A stretch of 64,000 bases of DNA from an uncultured Acidimicrobiales bacterium (GTDB lineage: Bacteria; Actinomycetota; Acidimicrobiia; Acidimicrobiales; SZUA-35): positions 62,001 to 126,000 of the forward strand of contig CALAJV010000015.1 of the NCBI GenBank assembly GCA_937922805.1, given 5' to 3'. The translations under genes and the position numbers were made by a program. The stretch's first letter is position 1. Each line of letters opens with the position of its first letter. Below are positions 17,180 through 24,599 of the stretch, piece by piece. The notes below the pieces were generated by a model. The model saw nothing but the letters and a program-made list of their open reading frames with translations. It did not search any database and was not told the origin of the DNA.

Positions 17180-18184
17180 TCACTCGGGGCTAGCAACAGA
17201 GTTCAAGACCCATGTTGAGGTGAGCATCGGCCCCTGGGCATCGTCGACGGAGACCCGACCCTGGCGGTACAGGCCCAGCAAATGTGAATAGACCGAATTG
17301 GCGGCCGCCCGCCACAATCGCTTATCGACATCGGCATACATTGGCGGCACGATCTTCTTAATCGTTGCTGGCCCATCCGATAAAGCGGCCACAATCTGCG
17401 CTTCTCGACTCAGCCGATGGTCGATGTAGCTTTGCACAAATTCTTGAGGCGAATCGATGGGTGCGCCGTGAGTGGGCCAGTACCGTTGATCGTCTCTAGC
17501 CAATAGTTTTTCTAAGCTGGCCATGTAATCAAACAAGTCGCCGTCCGGTGGCGAGATAACTGAGGTAGCCCAGCCCATTACATGGTCGCCGGTGAATAGG
17601 GCCCGCTCTTCGCGTAATCCGAAACAAACGTGGTTCGACGTATGGCCTGGTGTGTGGACAACGTCGAAGCTCCATCCGTTGCCTTCGATCACATCACCAT
17701 CACCAACCACGATGTCAGGCACAAAATGGACGTCCGGACCTTCTCGTTTCAGTTCGTCAGGAGTGTCGTTCCAGACCTTTTCGAATTCCTCTCGTTCTTC
17801 GGCGGTGAAGTACTCATCAAAACTGACCTTGTCTAACGGGTCTGATTCAGGGACTGGGCCGTGAGGTCCGAATCCGTATGTCTTCGCGCCGGTCCGCTCT
17901 TTAATTTGGGGAACCGCAGCAGTGTGATCAGTGTGCGTGTGCGTCACCAGAATGTGAGTAATTCGCTCGTCCGGGCCCAGGCCTTCGAACAACGCGTCTA
18001 GGTGCACATCAAGAGGCGGGCCAGGGTCGATTATGGCCAGCTCACCGCGGCCAATCAGGTACACCCCGGTCCCAGTGAACGTAAACGGGTTTGGGTTCTC
18101 GGCCACCAACCTGCGGATCAGAGGAGAAACCTGTTCGATCTGGCCATACATCGGCTCAAATTTTCGGTTGAAGGCAATACCCAT
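17180..18184 (-). CDS. Metallo-beta-lactamase-fold hydrolase (LACTB2-like)
   Basis: A 334-residue MBL-fold protein. The metal-binding motif is HTHTDH (in ILVTHTHTDHTAAV), followed by VVHTPGHTSNHVCF, ALFTGDHVMGW and the late histidine in YWPTHGAP. A C-terminal domain of about 90 residues with helices and a basic wing (LYRQGRVSVDD) resembles the winged-helix tail of the LACTB2 group, whose members cleave RNA, thioesters or other esters. The gene comes 15 bp after an 89-residue protein that is itself coupled to a thioesterase gene, so an acyl-CoA or acyl-ester substrate is possible but unproven. Confidence 0.88.
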   Translation of the reverse strand: MGIAFNRKFEPMYGQIEQVSPLIRRLVAENPNPFTFTGTGVYLIGRGELAIIDPGPPLDVHLDALFEGLGPDERITHILVTHTHTDHTAAVPQIKERTGAKTYGFGPHGPVPESDPLDKVSFDEYFTAEEREEFEKVWNDTPDELKREGPDVHFVPDIVVGDGDVIEGNGWSFDVVHTPGHTSNHVCFGLREERALFTGDHVMGWATSVISPPDGDLFDYMASLEKLLARDDQRYWPTHGAPIDSPQEFVQSYIDHRLSREAQIVAALSDGPATIKKIVPPMYADVDKRLWRAAANSVYSHLLGLYRQGRVSVDDAQGPMLTSTWVLNSVASPE

Positions 18185-18199
18185 TGCTGCTCCCAGTTC

Positions 18200-18469
18200 C
18201 TAAAGTGGCCCATCGGTGGGCATGATGCTGGTGAATATTAGTCGGCCCCGTCGTCCAAGCTCAGCTCGATAACGTCGCTCACCGTTGACTACGATGAATA
18301 GCAGCCCTTCTGCCGTTCGATCAATTTCGAACGGAACGCCGATGGCGTCGAGAACCTGTTCGTAGTCGTCGCGCAGCACCGACTCAAGCGTCGTTGCCGT
18401 GATCGTTCGGTCAAAGAGGTCACCATCGATCTCGACCCAGTCCTCTCCCCCGGTCCCGACGAAGCTCAC
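18200..18469 (-). CDS. Small conserved-looking protein, unknown function
   Basis: An 89-residue acidic protein that I do not recognise. Its start GTG overlaps the thioesterase stop by 4 bp (GTGA), and the metallo-hydrolase follows 15 bp later, so it sits in the middle of a tight operon. It has no signal peptide, membrane segment or cysteines. The layout, a helix (ATTLESVLRDDYEQVLDAIGV) followed by two strands (GLLFIVVNGERRYRAELGRRGRLIF), suggests a compact alpha/beta domain. Translational coupling supports it being a real gene. Confidence 0.68.
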   Translation of the reverse strand: MSFVGTGGEDWVEIDGDLFDRTITATTLESVLRDDYEQVLDAIGVPFEIDRTAEGLLFIVVNGERRYRAELGRRGRLIFTSIMPTDGPL

Positions 18470-18981
18470 GTCTCAACAGCCTTGACCTCGCTGGCACCCG
18501 CTTCGCCGACGCCTAGCTGCTGCACAACAAGCGGAGCAAGGTTTTCGAACAGCCACGGTGGAGGCCGAGTCGGACGTCCATCGCTGCCAGTCACTGCCGT
18601 TGTGATCTCAGCCGTGACAAGGAGTTGGTCGCTTTCCACTCCGTTTAGATCGGTGCTACGCCGAGAGATACGTTGACGCCAAATTGCGCTGGCCCGCTTC
18701 ACTTGGCCAATCCTGGTATCGACTACTAGCAGGTCGTTTGGTCCAGCCGCTTGTCGGAACCGGACGTCTACGTGCGTGACGACAAGCTGAAAACCATTGA
18801 CAGCAATTTGATCCAGAGCCAGCCCGCAAAATGCAAGAGCTTCCGTTCTCCCAAACTCCAGGTAAGAAAAGTACATGGCGTGGTTGACATGACCATACGG
18901 GTCAAGCTCGCCGAATCGGACTTTGAATTGAACATTGTGGCCCTGAGCATCAGCTGGCCTGGTAGCAGACGATTGGGTCAT
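18466..18981 (-). CDS. Acyl-CoA thioesterase, hotdog fold (4HBT family)
   Basis: About 171 residues. The core VRFGELDPYGHVNHAMYFSYLEFGRTEAL is the 4-hydroxybenzoyl-CoA thioesterase/YbgC signature, with the catalytic Asp in the DPYGHVNH loop. RFRQAAGPNDLLVVDTRIGQVKRASAIWRQRI is the rest of the hotdog sheet. It hydrolyses acyl-CoA thioesters in the cytoplasm; the chain preference cannot be read. I chose ATG 18981; a GTG at 19005 would bring the start to within 1 bp of the divergent CoA-transferase start. Two genes downstream are transcribed with it. Confidence 0.87.
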   Translation of the reverse strand: MTQSSATRPADAQGHNVQFKVRFGELDPYGHVNHAMYFSYLEFGRTEALAFCGLALDQIAVNGFQLVVTHVDVRFRQAAGPNDLLVVDTRIGQVKRASAIWRQRISRRSTDLNGVESDQLLVTAEITTAVTGSDGRPTRPPPWLFENLAPLVVQQLGVGEAGASEVKAVET

Positions 18982-19006
18982 ATGGATTAACACCGTAGTC
19001 GGCACT

Positions 19007-20311
19007 ATGTTCGTCTACATGACTGCACGCGAAAATGAGCAAGCTGATCCGAGCTCTTCAGACGCCGGAAATGGTAGCTCCGGACCCGACGGGGCCGACG
19101 TCGCCTCTGATGCTCACGCCACCACCGGTGAACGACAGAATCCGGCCGAACCATCTCACCGCCCCCTTGACGGACTTAATGTGGTTGAGCTGGCTCAATG
19201 GATAGCCGGGCCGTCGGCCGCTGGTCTAATGGCCGACTGGGGTGCCAATGTAATCAAAGTAGAACCTCCGAGAGGCGACCCGCAGCGGAGCATCTTTGCT
19301 TCAGTTGGCGTTGATAAACCAATGCCAAACCCGGCGTTCGCACAAGACAATCGAGGCAAACGTAGCATTGTGCTTGACTTGGGCGATACCGAGGCCAAAG
19401 TGAACTTTCACGCGTTGTTGGCTCAGGCCGACATCTTCATCACCAATCTTCGCCCCGACGCGCTCGATCGACTCGGACTAAACCCAAACCAACTGATCGA
19501 GCAATATCCTCGGTTGATCGTGGGGGCTCAGTCTGGATACGGGTCAGTCGGCCCGGCCCGAGACATACCGGGTTACGATATCGGTGCCTTCGTCGCCAGA
19601 ACTGGAATCGCCTCCACCAATAGGCCCATCGGCGAGCCACCAATAAATCTCAGAAGCGGCATTGGAGACCACACGACTGGTGTTACCACCTGCGCTGGCC
19701 TGCTAGCTGCGCTTTATGAACGAACAGTAACCAACAAGGGGAAAGTCGTTGAAACGTCGTTGTTCCAGACCGGACTGTACGTCGAATCAATGGACCTTGG
19801 GACCCAACTAACGCTAGGACGAATCGGAAGAATGCGGCACCGATCCGAAAGCAGAACGCCGCTTGCTAACTCCTATCAATCGAGCGACGATCAATGGTTC
19901 TACCTGATCGGAGTAGAAGCACAACGACACTTTCCGGGTATTTGTGCTGCAATCGAAAACCCAGATTTGGCTAACGATGAGCGATACCGCTCGGCGGCTC
20001 TAATTCGCAAAAACGGACAAGACCTAATAGCGCTACTCGACACCGCGTTTGGCTCGAAGCCCTTGAGTCACTGGGCCGCCAAATTCGACGAGCACGATGT
20101 TTGGTGGGCGCCATGCCAAACGCTGGCCGAGGTAGCGGTAGACCCTCAGGCACTGGCGTTAGACTCGTATTTGGCTACGGTCGAGGGGGACGAGGTCGTC
20201 ACGACAGTCGCTTCACCGGTCCGGTTCGATGGACAGACGATGCCCCCATCGGGGCCCGTACCCGCGCTCGGTCAACATACGAACGAAATTCTTGACGAGC
20301 TAGCAGAGTAG
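19007..20311 (+). CDS. Class III CoA-transferase (CaiB/BaiF family)
   Basis: 434 residues; the enzyme domain starts near residue 53 (RPLDGLNVVELAQWIAGPSAAGLMADWGANVIKVEPP), which is the classic family III opening. The catalytic aspartate is D191 in DIPGYDIGAFVARTG. TRPDAL-like NLRPDALDRLGL and the ending PVRFDGQTMPPSGPVPALGQHTNEIL are also typical. The first 50 residues are hydrophilic, Ser/Asp/Gly-rich and probably disordered; a later true start is possible. It moves CoA between organic acids; alpha-methylacyl-CoA racemases share the fold, so the exact reaction is open. It is divergent from the thioesterase. Confidence 0.88.
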   Translation: MFVYMTARENEQADPSSSDAGNGSSGPDGADVASDAHATTGERQNPAEPSHRPLDGLNVVELAQWIAGPSAAGLMADWGANVIKVEPPRGDPQRSIFASVGVDKPMPNPAFAQDNRGKRSIVLDLGDTEAKVNFHALLAQADIFITNLRPDALDRLGLNPNQLIEQYPRLIVGAQSGYGSVGPARDIPGYDIGAFVARTGIASTNRPIGEPPINLRSGIGDHTTGVTTCAGLLAALYERTVTNKGKVVETSLFQTGLYVESMDLGTQLTLGRIGRMRHRSESRTPLANSYQSSDDQWFYLIGVEAQRHFPGICAAIENPDLANDERYRSAALIRKNGQDLIALLDTAFGSKPLSHWAAKFDEHDVWWAPCQTLAEVAVDPQALALDSYLATVEGDEVVTTVASPVRFDGQTMPPSGPVPALGQHTNEILDELAE

Positions 20312-20383
20312 GTTAGGTTAGCAAAACCGACCGTAGCCAGCTCGTTCGCCCTAGAACCGAGCCAGCTACGGAGGACTAGTCGA

Positions 20384-22207
20384 TCAACGCAGCACAGTTC
20401 CGGTTTCTGTAAACTGGGCCCCGTCTCGACCGGCAACTGGTTTGTCTCCGACGTTGTTTCGAGCCACAGAACCGGTCGTATTGAATCGAAATTCGATACA
20501 GAACCTAAGGTTGTCGTTTGTATTGCACGTGTTGTTTTCAACGACGGTGCGGGGCGAGTCCCAAACAATTATGGCACCATCAGAATTCGCAGTCCGGTTA
20601 GCACTCAACAGGCCGGGAGTAATTGTTGTAGTGTTGCCAGCTACTCGGCCGCCGGAGTGACTGTTGCCGCTCGGCTCGGTTCCAAGTCCTAAAGCGATTG
20701 ACCGGACAACGTCAACGAAGGTGTTGTTTTCGATGATTGTGTTTTTGGAACCTCGCCACATCAGGATTGCTGGCGACCACAGATGAACATCGGTGTCACG
20801 GGTATGGAAGTTGAAGAAGTGGCTGTTTCTGATAACCCAATTAGATCCACCATGGACATCAATGGCTTGGACGTATCCGGTTCCTGGACCATGATCGGTG
20901 CGAGGCGTACCGTTGGGATATCCGATAGTCAAGTAGTTGACGTTGCCGTTGTCGGTTCCGTTGCCCCAGGTTGGGCCGGCGTTCGCCTTTAGGTGCTGCT
21001 CGCCAGTGTCCAGAAGCATCAAGTTGTAGAAACTAGGAGACTCTGAGCCGTAGTTAAGGTTGATGGCGTGGTAGTAGACATCAGTAACGGTCAGGTTTTG
21101 TACTGCTAGATTCTTTGCGTTCGTCCAGATCCCATGAGGGACGTCGCCATAGTTGGCGTTGTCCATGCCTCGCCCTTTCAAGACAACCGCGTCACACCGG
21201 GCGCTGTCGCCTCGAATGGTTATGCCATCACGCTTGACAATTAGGGTTGAGCTGAGACTGTATACGCCCGGCTTAATCAGGATCGTGGTGCCACTTGTTG
21301 CCGCCCCCACCGCGGCTTGTAGCTCTGGCTCGGAACTAACCCGGACTACTGAACCTGATGGCGCCGGCAACGCCGGGGCGTTTCGACATGACCCTTTTTG
21401 AGCGCCCGGAGCAGGAGCCGAGGCAGGAGCAGAAGACGATGTGTTTGTGGTTGGCGTCGGTTCCACCGGGTCTTTCGGTTTACTAGCAGTAACCGACGGC
21501 TTCGTGGCATCGGTTGAGCCGACCTCAGCTACGGTTGTAGACGGTACCGACCCCTTTGACCCACTGCCGGGTCTGTCGTTCTTCTCGGTTGATGAACCAG
21601 ATTTCGTATCGCCGCTCTTTGTATCGCCGCTCTGTGTATCGCCGCTCTGTGTATCACCGCTTTTTGCATCACCACTCTCGGGTTCGGTGCTGTTGGAGTC
21701 ACTGCTGTTCGAATCGTTACTGGACGGGGACGAACTGCCAGAGTCGTCGCCGCTACTAGTTTCCGCGCTCATTGAGCCGGGCTTAGCACTAGCCGCAGTC
21801 GATGTCGTCTGCTGGCTAGAAGCGACTTCGCTTGGGTCGCCATTGTCGGATTCGCCTGGTTCATCGGAATCGGCTGAATCGGTGGTTTGATCACCGTTTG
21901 GTACTACAAGCGCGTTCGAATCGGACTCAGACTTGGCCGTAATGGGGTAGGAGTCAGTTGGTTCATCGGTCTCGCCGCCATTGGTAGACTGCTTGCTCGC
22001 ACTGGAGGTACATACCACTGTCTCCCCCGCCGCTCCATCGACTACCGAAGCTGGATCGCAATCCGAGTCTGACCTCGTCATGGTCACAACTGCGACGATG
22101 GCAACTGCAGCCACCAACGTAGCCACACCCATCACCAAAAACGGATTTCGTACCGACCTGATGGCCGACAAATATGTACCGACTGTGGAACGCATCGCCC
22201 TACTCAC
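20384..22207 (-). CDS. Membrane-anchored beta-helix (pectate-lyase-like) protein
   Basis: A 607-residue surface protein in three parts. Residues 20-45 (NPFLVMGVATLVAAVAIVAVVTM) form one membrane anchor. Residues 50-280 are a Ser/Asp/Thr/Pro-rich stalk with five tandem five-residue units of the SGDTQ/SGDTK type. From about residue 290 (VVRVSSEPELQAAVGAATSGTTILIKPGVYSLSSTLIVKRDGITIRGDS) a right-handed parallel beta-helix begins, with the repeated Asn/Val rungs of pectate lyases and polysaccharide-binding proteins. Pectate lyase-type calcium site residues are not clear, so catalysis is uncertain; it may bind or cut a glycan. GTG 22207 or ATG 22195 may start it. Confidence 0.82.
   Translation of the reverse strand: MSRAMRSTVGTYLSAIRSVRNPFLVMGVATLVAAVAIVAVVTMTRSDSDCDPASVVDGAAGETVVCTSSASKQSTNGGETDEPTDSYPITAKSESDSNALVVPNGDQTTDSADSDEPGESDNGDPSEVASSQQTTSTAASAKPGSMSAETSSGDDSGSSSPSSNDSNSSDSNSTEPESGDAKSGDTQSGDTQSGDTKSGDTKSGSSTEKNDRPGSGSKGSVPSTTVAEVGSTDATKPSVTASKPKDPVEPTPTTNTSSSAPASAPAPGAQKGSCRNAPALPAPSGSVVRVSSEPELQAAVGAATSGTTILIKPGVYSLSSTLIVKRDGITIRGDSARCDAVVLKGRGMDNANYGDVPHGIWTNAKNLAVQNLTVTDVYYHAINLNYGSESPSFYNLMLLDTGEQHLKANAGPTWGNGTDNGNVNYLTIGYPNGTPRTDHGPGTGYVQAIDVHGGSNWVIRNSHFFNFHTRDTDVHLWSPAILMWRGSKNTIIENNTFVDVVRSIALGLGTEPSGNSHSGGRVAGNTTTITPGLLSANRTANSDGAIIVWDSPRTVVENNTCNTNDNLRFCIEFRFNTTGSVARNNVGDKPVAGRDGAQFTETGTVLR
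21606..21680 (-). repeat. Five 15-bp tandem units in the beta-helix gene
   Basis: Five consecutive 15-bp units (gtatcgccgctctgt and close variants on the plus strand) encode the stalk repeats. Units 2 and 3 are identical and the outer ones differ at a few bases, as expected for slippage-prone growth and decay. The unit keeps the reading frame. Confidence 0.9.
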
Positions 22208-22370
22208 CCGTCGGTGGCCTGATCCGTTCCATTTTGAGCATATTTCTTTCGGTTACAACCTCTCACTGTTCTCGGTGGCTCGCCGTCTTGCTAGCGGTCC
22301 TACCGAATGAGTTCGGGTGGGCTGCTCAGCCATCTCCCGTAGTAACCGCAGTGCCGAAATGGACTTGCCG

Positions 22371-23345
22371 TTAGTGTAAGTAGCCGATCGTTGTCTCGAT
22401 ATCTTGGGTCGCGTTCAAAAGGTCCCACCCCGGTCGGCGAGACCCGTCATAGGCAGTAAAGGTGTGGTCGAGTGCTGGCAATATGGCCGACCGATGCCAA
22501 TAGTCCTCGTCGTCGGGCGGAGCGAGAAACACCATCGGACTGGTCCGGCCGTATGTCTTGTAGGCGTTCTGAGCGGCATCTTGGAAGACCTCTTGCATCG
22601 TGCCTGGTCCACCGGCCAGAAATACAATCCCGGACAAAGCAATGGCTAGCAAACCGTCTTCCCGCTCGCTGTTCGAAAAGTACTTGGCGATATGAGTTGC
22701 GAACGGGTTCGACGGTTCATGACCGTAGAACCATGTCGGGACCGACAGGTTGTCTACCGGATCTTTGATGCTAGCCACGACCTCAAGAGCGACGGCAATA
22801 AAGTTGTCTGCGTCGGTGGCAAAGTCAGGGGCGGTCGACAGTTGGTCTAGCATCTGGTCCACTTCCGCTACCGACGAATTTGACGAAGCAGCACCAAAGT
22901 TTGCCGCTTCCATCGCTCCTGGTCCTCCGCCAGTGACCACACATCGGCCGCTGGCGGCGATGCTTCGGCCGAGCATTACCGCCTGACGATATCCTTTGCT
23001 GCCGCGCCGAAGCGCATGGCCACCCATGACGCCGACCAGTCGATGGTCTTGACGAAATTCATCGAGAGCGACGGTAATCCCGTGGTCATGCAACCGTTGA
23101 GCCAATGCTTGCACAGGGCCGATCGGCGGATCTCCGGCTTTTCGGGCCAGCCGATAAATCTGTTGATCAATAGTCGCCGAGAACGAATTGCTGGATTCGA
23201 ATCCAGCGTACAACTCTTGTTGGCGGTAGAGCCGGAGCGGCGTTGCATCGTAGGGTAATTCACCGAGTTCGGGCGATAAGGCGGCAATTAGTTGATCGAC
23301 CTCAGAAACCCACGCTGGAACCGGTAGACCAGAGTCACTTGTCAT
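22371..23345 (-). CDS. LOG-family (lysine decarboxylase-like) protein
   Basis: A 324-residue Rossmann-like protein. The two LOG motifs are present: GRCVVTGGGPGAMEAANFGA and VFLAGGPGTMQEVFQDA, the second matching the PGGxGTxxE active-site signature with A for the first P. LOG enzymes are phosphoribohydrolases that release cytokinin-like or purine bases from nucleoside monophosphates. This protein is longer than the 190-residue plant-type LOG, with an extra 80-residue N-terminal part and an insert around residues 160-220, so it belongs to a less studied branch (often called TIGR00730-like). The substrate is unknown. It stands alone. Confidence 0.85.
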   Translation of the reverse strand: MTSDSGLPVPAWVSEVDQLIAALSPELGELPYDATPLRLYRQQELYAGFESSNSFSATIDQQIYRLARKAGDPPIGPVQALAQRLHDHGITVALDEFRQDHRLVGVMGGHALRRGSKGYRQAVMLGRSIAASGRCVVTGGGPGAMEAANFGAASSNSSVAEVDQMLDQLSTAPDFATDADNFIAVALEVVASIKDPVDNLSVPTWFYGHEPSNPFATHIAKYFSNSEREDGLLAIALSGIVFLAGGPGTMQEVFQDAAQNAYKTYGRTSPMVFLAPPDDEDYWHRSAILPALDHTFTAYDGSRRPGWDLLNATQDIETTIGYLH

Positions 23346-23458
23346 CCGACGAACACTAGCCGCCGCAGCTCACCGAGCGCTCGGTTTCGGGCCAATCGGC
23401 TCCCCGGCAACCCAATCGATTCCACATTCGGGCTGACTAAGGCGATATCTTAGGGTTC

Positions 23459-23764
23459 ATGGATTTTGCAATAAGCGACCTAGCTATGGATGTTGTTCGA
23501 GACAAAGGTGGCACGGTTGCCATCGATTACATTCAACCAATTGGTTGAGGCGGCGTTTCTGCGGTGTCGGTCGACACCTACCTCAAAGGCAAGAACACCT
23601 CTAACTACAAACGCATCCACCATGAAGACATCACAATAATGGTTGCTCAAGTTCTGGCGCAGAACTCAAGCAAGGTCGAATTGGTCACCAAGAAAAAGTT
23701 GCTGGGCTCGAAACTAGTTGCGGTCGCCCACCACAAACACACCGCCGCCTGTCGCCACGACTAA
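23459..23764 (+). CDS. Candidate small selenoprotein with in-frame UGA
   Basis: A frame of 101 codons from ATG 23459 to TAA 23762-23764, broken only by TGA at 23546-23548 (codon 30). The first part reads MDFAISDLAMDVVRDKGGTV then AIDYIQPIG; the part after the UGA reads GGVSAVSVDTYLKGKNTSNY and ends HHKHTAACRHD. Both halves look like real protein in the same frame, and the UGA falls in a Gly-x-Gly turn after a strand, where a redox Cys would fit. A SECIS-like hairpin follows at once. The N-terminus recalls small HesB/IscA-like proteins, but I cannot assign a family. A gene caller would give only the part from GTG 23564 (66 aa). The alternative is a pseudogene with a nonsense mutation. No good ribosome site precedes the ATG; a leaderless transcript is possible. 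Confidence 0.66.
23546..23585 (+). promoter_or_regulatory. Bacterial SECIS-like hairpin after the UGA
   Basis: Beginning 15 nt after the UGA codon at 23546-23548, GGTGTC (23563-23568) pairs perfectly with GACACC (23573-23578) around the loop GGTC (23569-23572). In the E. coli fdhF SECIS the apical loop is also GGUC, and the distance from UGA to loop is 18 nt there and 20 nt here. TGAGG (23546-23550) can also pair with CCTCA (23581-23585), placing the UGA in a basal stem. No other hairpin of this kind is needed to explain the coding sequence. Confidence 0.62.
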
Positions 23765-23796
23765 CTACCCCACCGACACGGCGACAAAACAGTAAA

Positions 23797-23830
23797 GACC
23801 CGCACCAACCTTTCACGGAAAGCGCGGGTC
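23797..23830. terminator. Hairpin between the candidate selenoprotein and the DUF533 gene
   Basis: GACCCGC (23797-23803) pairs with GCGGGTC (23824-23830), and inside it CTTTC (23810-23814) pairs with GAAAG (23818-23822). It lies between convergent genes and probably ends one or both transcripts. There is no long T run. Confidence 0.5.
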
Positions 23831-23855
23831 CGACTGTTGTCGTTGTCGTGTTCGG

Positions 23856-24425
23856 TTAGATCTGGTCTACGCCGAGCTCATCGTGGATAGCGTTACGACT
23901 ATTTTCGTCAATGCCCATAGCGGTGGCCAGAGTTCGTAAGTAGTCGATCTCTTTACCGTTGTCGACCTCAATCGATAGTAGCGAAACGACATAGGCATCA
24001 ACTGCTAGTCCGTCGGGCACCATCTTGGCGATATCTTCGGCTGGGATAAATGGCGAAGACAGCTCGCTGCTGAGAAACGCCTGCTCTTTACTAGTTACGT
24101 CTTCGCCGAGCTCTCCGAGAATTTGATCAATCTCAGATGAGTCAACATGGCCATCGGCCTTGGCCGAGTTTGCCATAGCTCTCACCAAGAATTCGGCGTC
24201 CGCCTCTGTCATCTGGTCGCCGTCGGCTTCAGAATCACCGTCGCCGCCGCGATTAAGAAGGCTGCCGAGACCAGATTTCCCTGACCCTAGGGCAGAGCCT
24301 AACTTTCGACCACCGAGCATCGCCCCGGCCATGCCACCGATCATCGCTCCAGTTCGACCGCCAACCATGCCACCAAGCATGCGGCCGCCTTGACTTCCAA
24401 GCAAGCTTCCGAGGAGTCCAATCAT
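23856..24425 (-). CDS. DUF533/TerB-like protein
   Basis: A 189-residue protein. The first 60 residues are glycine-rich with repeated GGM/GAM patterns (GGRMLGGMVGGRTGAMIGGMAGAMLGGRKLG), which look like a membrane-active or low-complexity segment. Residues 70-189 (TEADAEFLVRAMANSAKADGHVDSSEIDQILGELGEDVTSKEQAFL...) form a helical TerB-like domain as in the DUF533/YebE family, with an acidic ADGHVDSSE loop that may bind metal. The function of the family is not known. GGAAGGG 8 nt upstream of ATG 24425 supports the start. Confidence 0.84.
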   Translation of the reverse strand: MIGLLGSLLGSQGGRMLGGMVGGRTGAMIGGMAGAMLGGRKLGSALGSGKSGLGSLLNRGGDGDSEADGDQMTEADAEFLVRAMANSAKADGHVDSSEIDQILGELGEDVTSKEQAFLSSELSSPFIPAEDIAKMVPDGLAVDAYVVSLLSIEVDNGKEIDYLRTLATAMGIDENSRNAIHDELGVDQI

Positions 24426-24599
24426 AATTATCGCCCTTCCAATCTAGGTTCCAGACCAGTCTAGTCTCGGATTACCCGTTAGATAATCGAGCTAACAAAA
24501 AGACCGAAATGGGCGATTTGTAACAATGAGGTTCCGCTCTGGTCGAACGATTTACCGGCGGAGCTACAGTGATCCGGTGATCAATGCTGGGACCTACTC

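Noticed and set aside
21606-21680. Possible CRISPR-like array
   Set aside because: The 15-bp units are contiguous without spacers and stay in frame with a protein; they are coding tandem repeats.
21441-21890. A 149-codon plus-strand frame opposite the beta-helix stalk
   Set aside because: It is the antisense of a repeat-rich Ser/Asp stalk and has the Ser/Leu/Val bias expected from that; the minus-strand protein explains the sequence.
23564-23764. The 66-aa frame starting at GTG 23564 as a complete gene
   Set aside because: The same frame continues upstream with protein-like sequence to an ATG at 23459, interrupted only by one UGA; the GTG lies inside the hairpin and has no good ribosome site.
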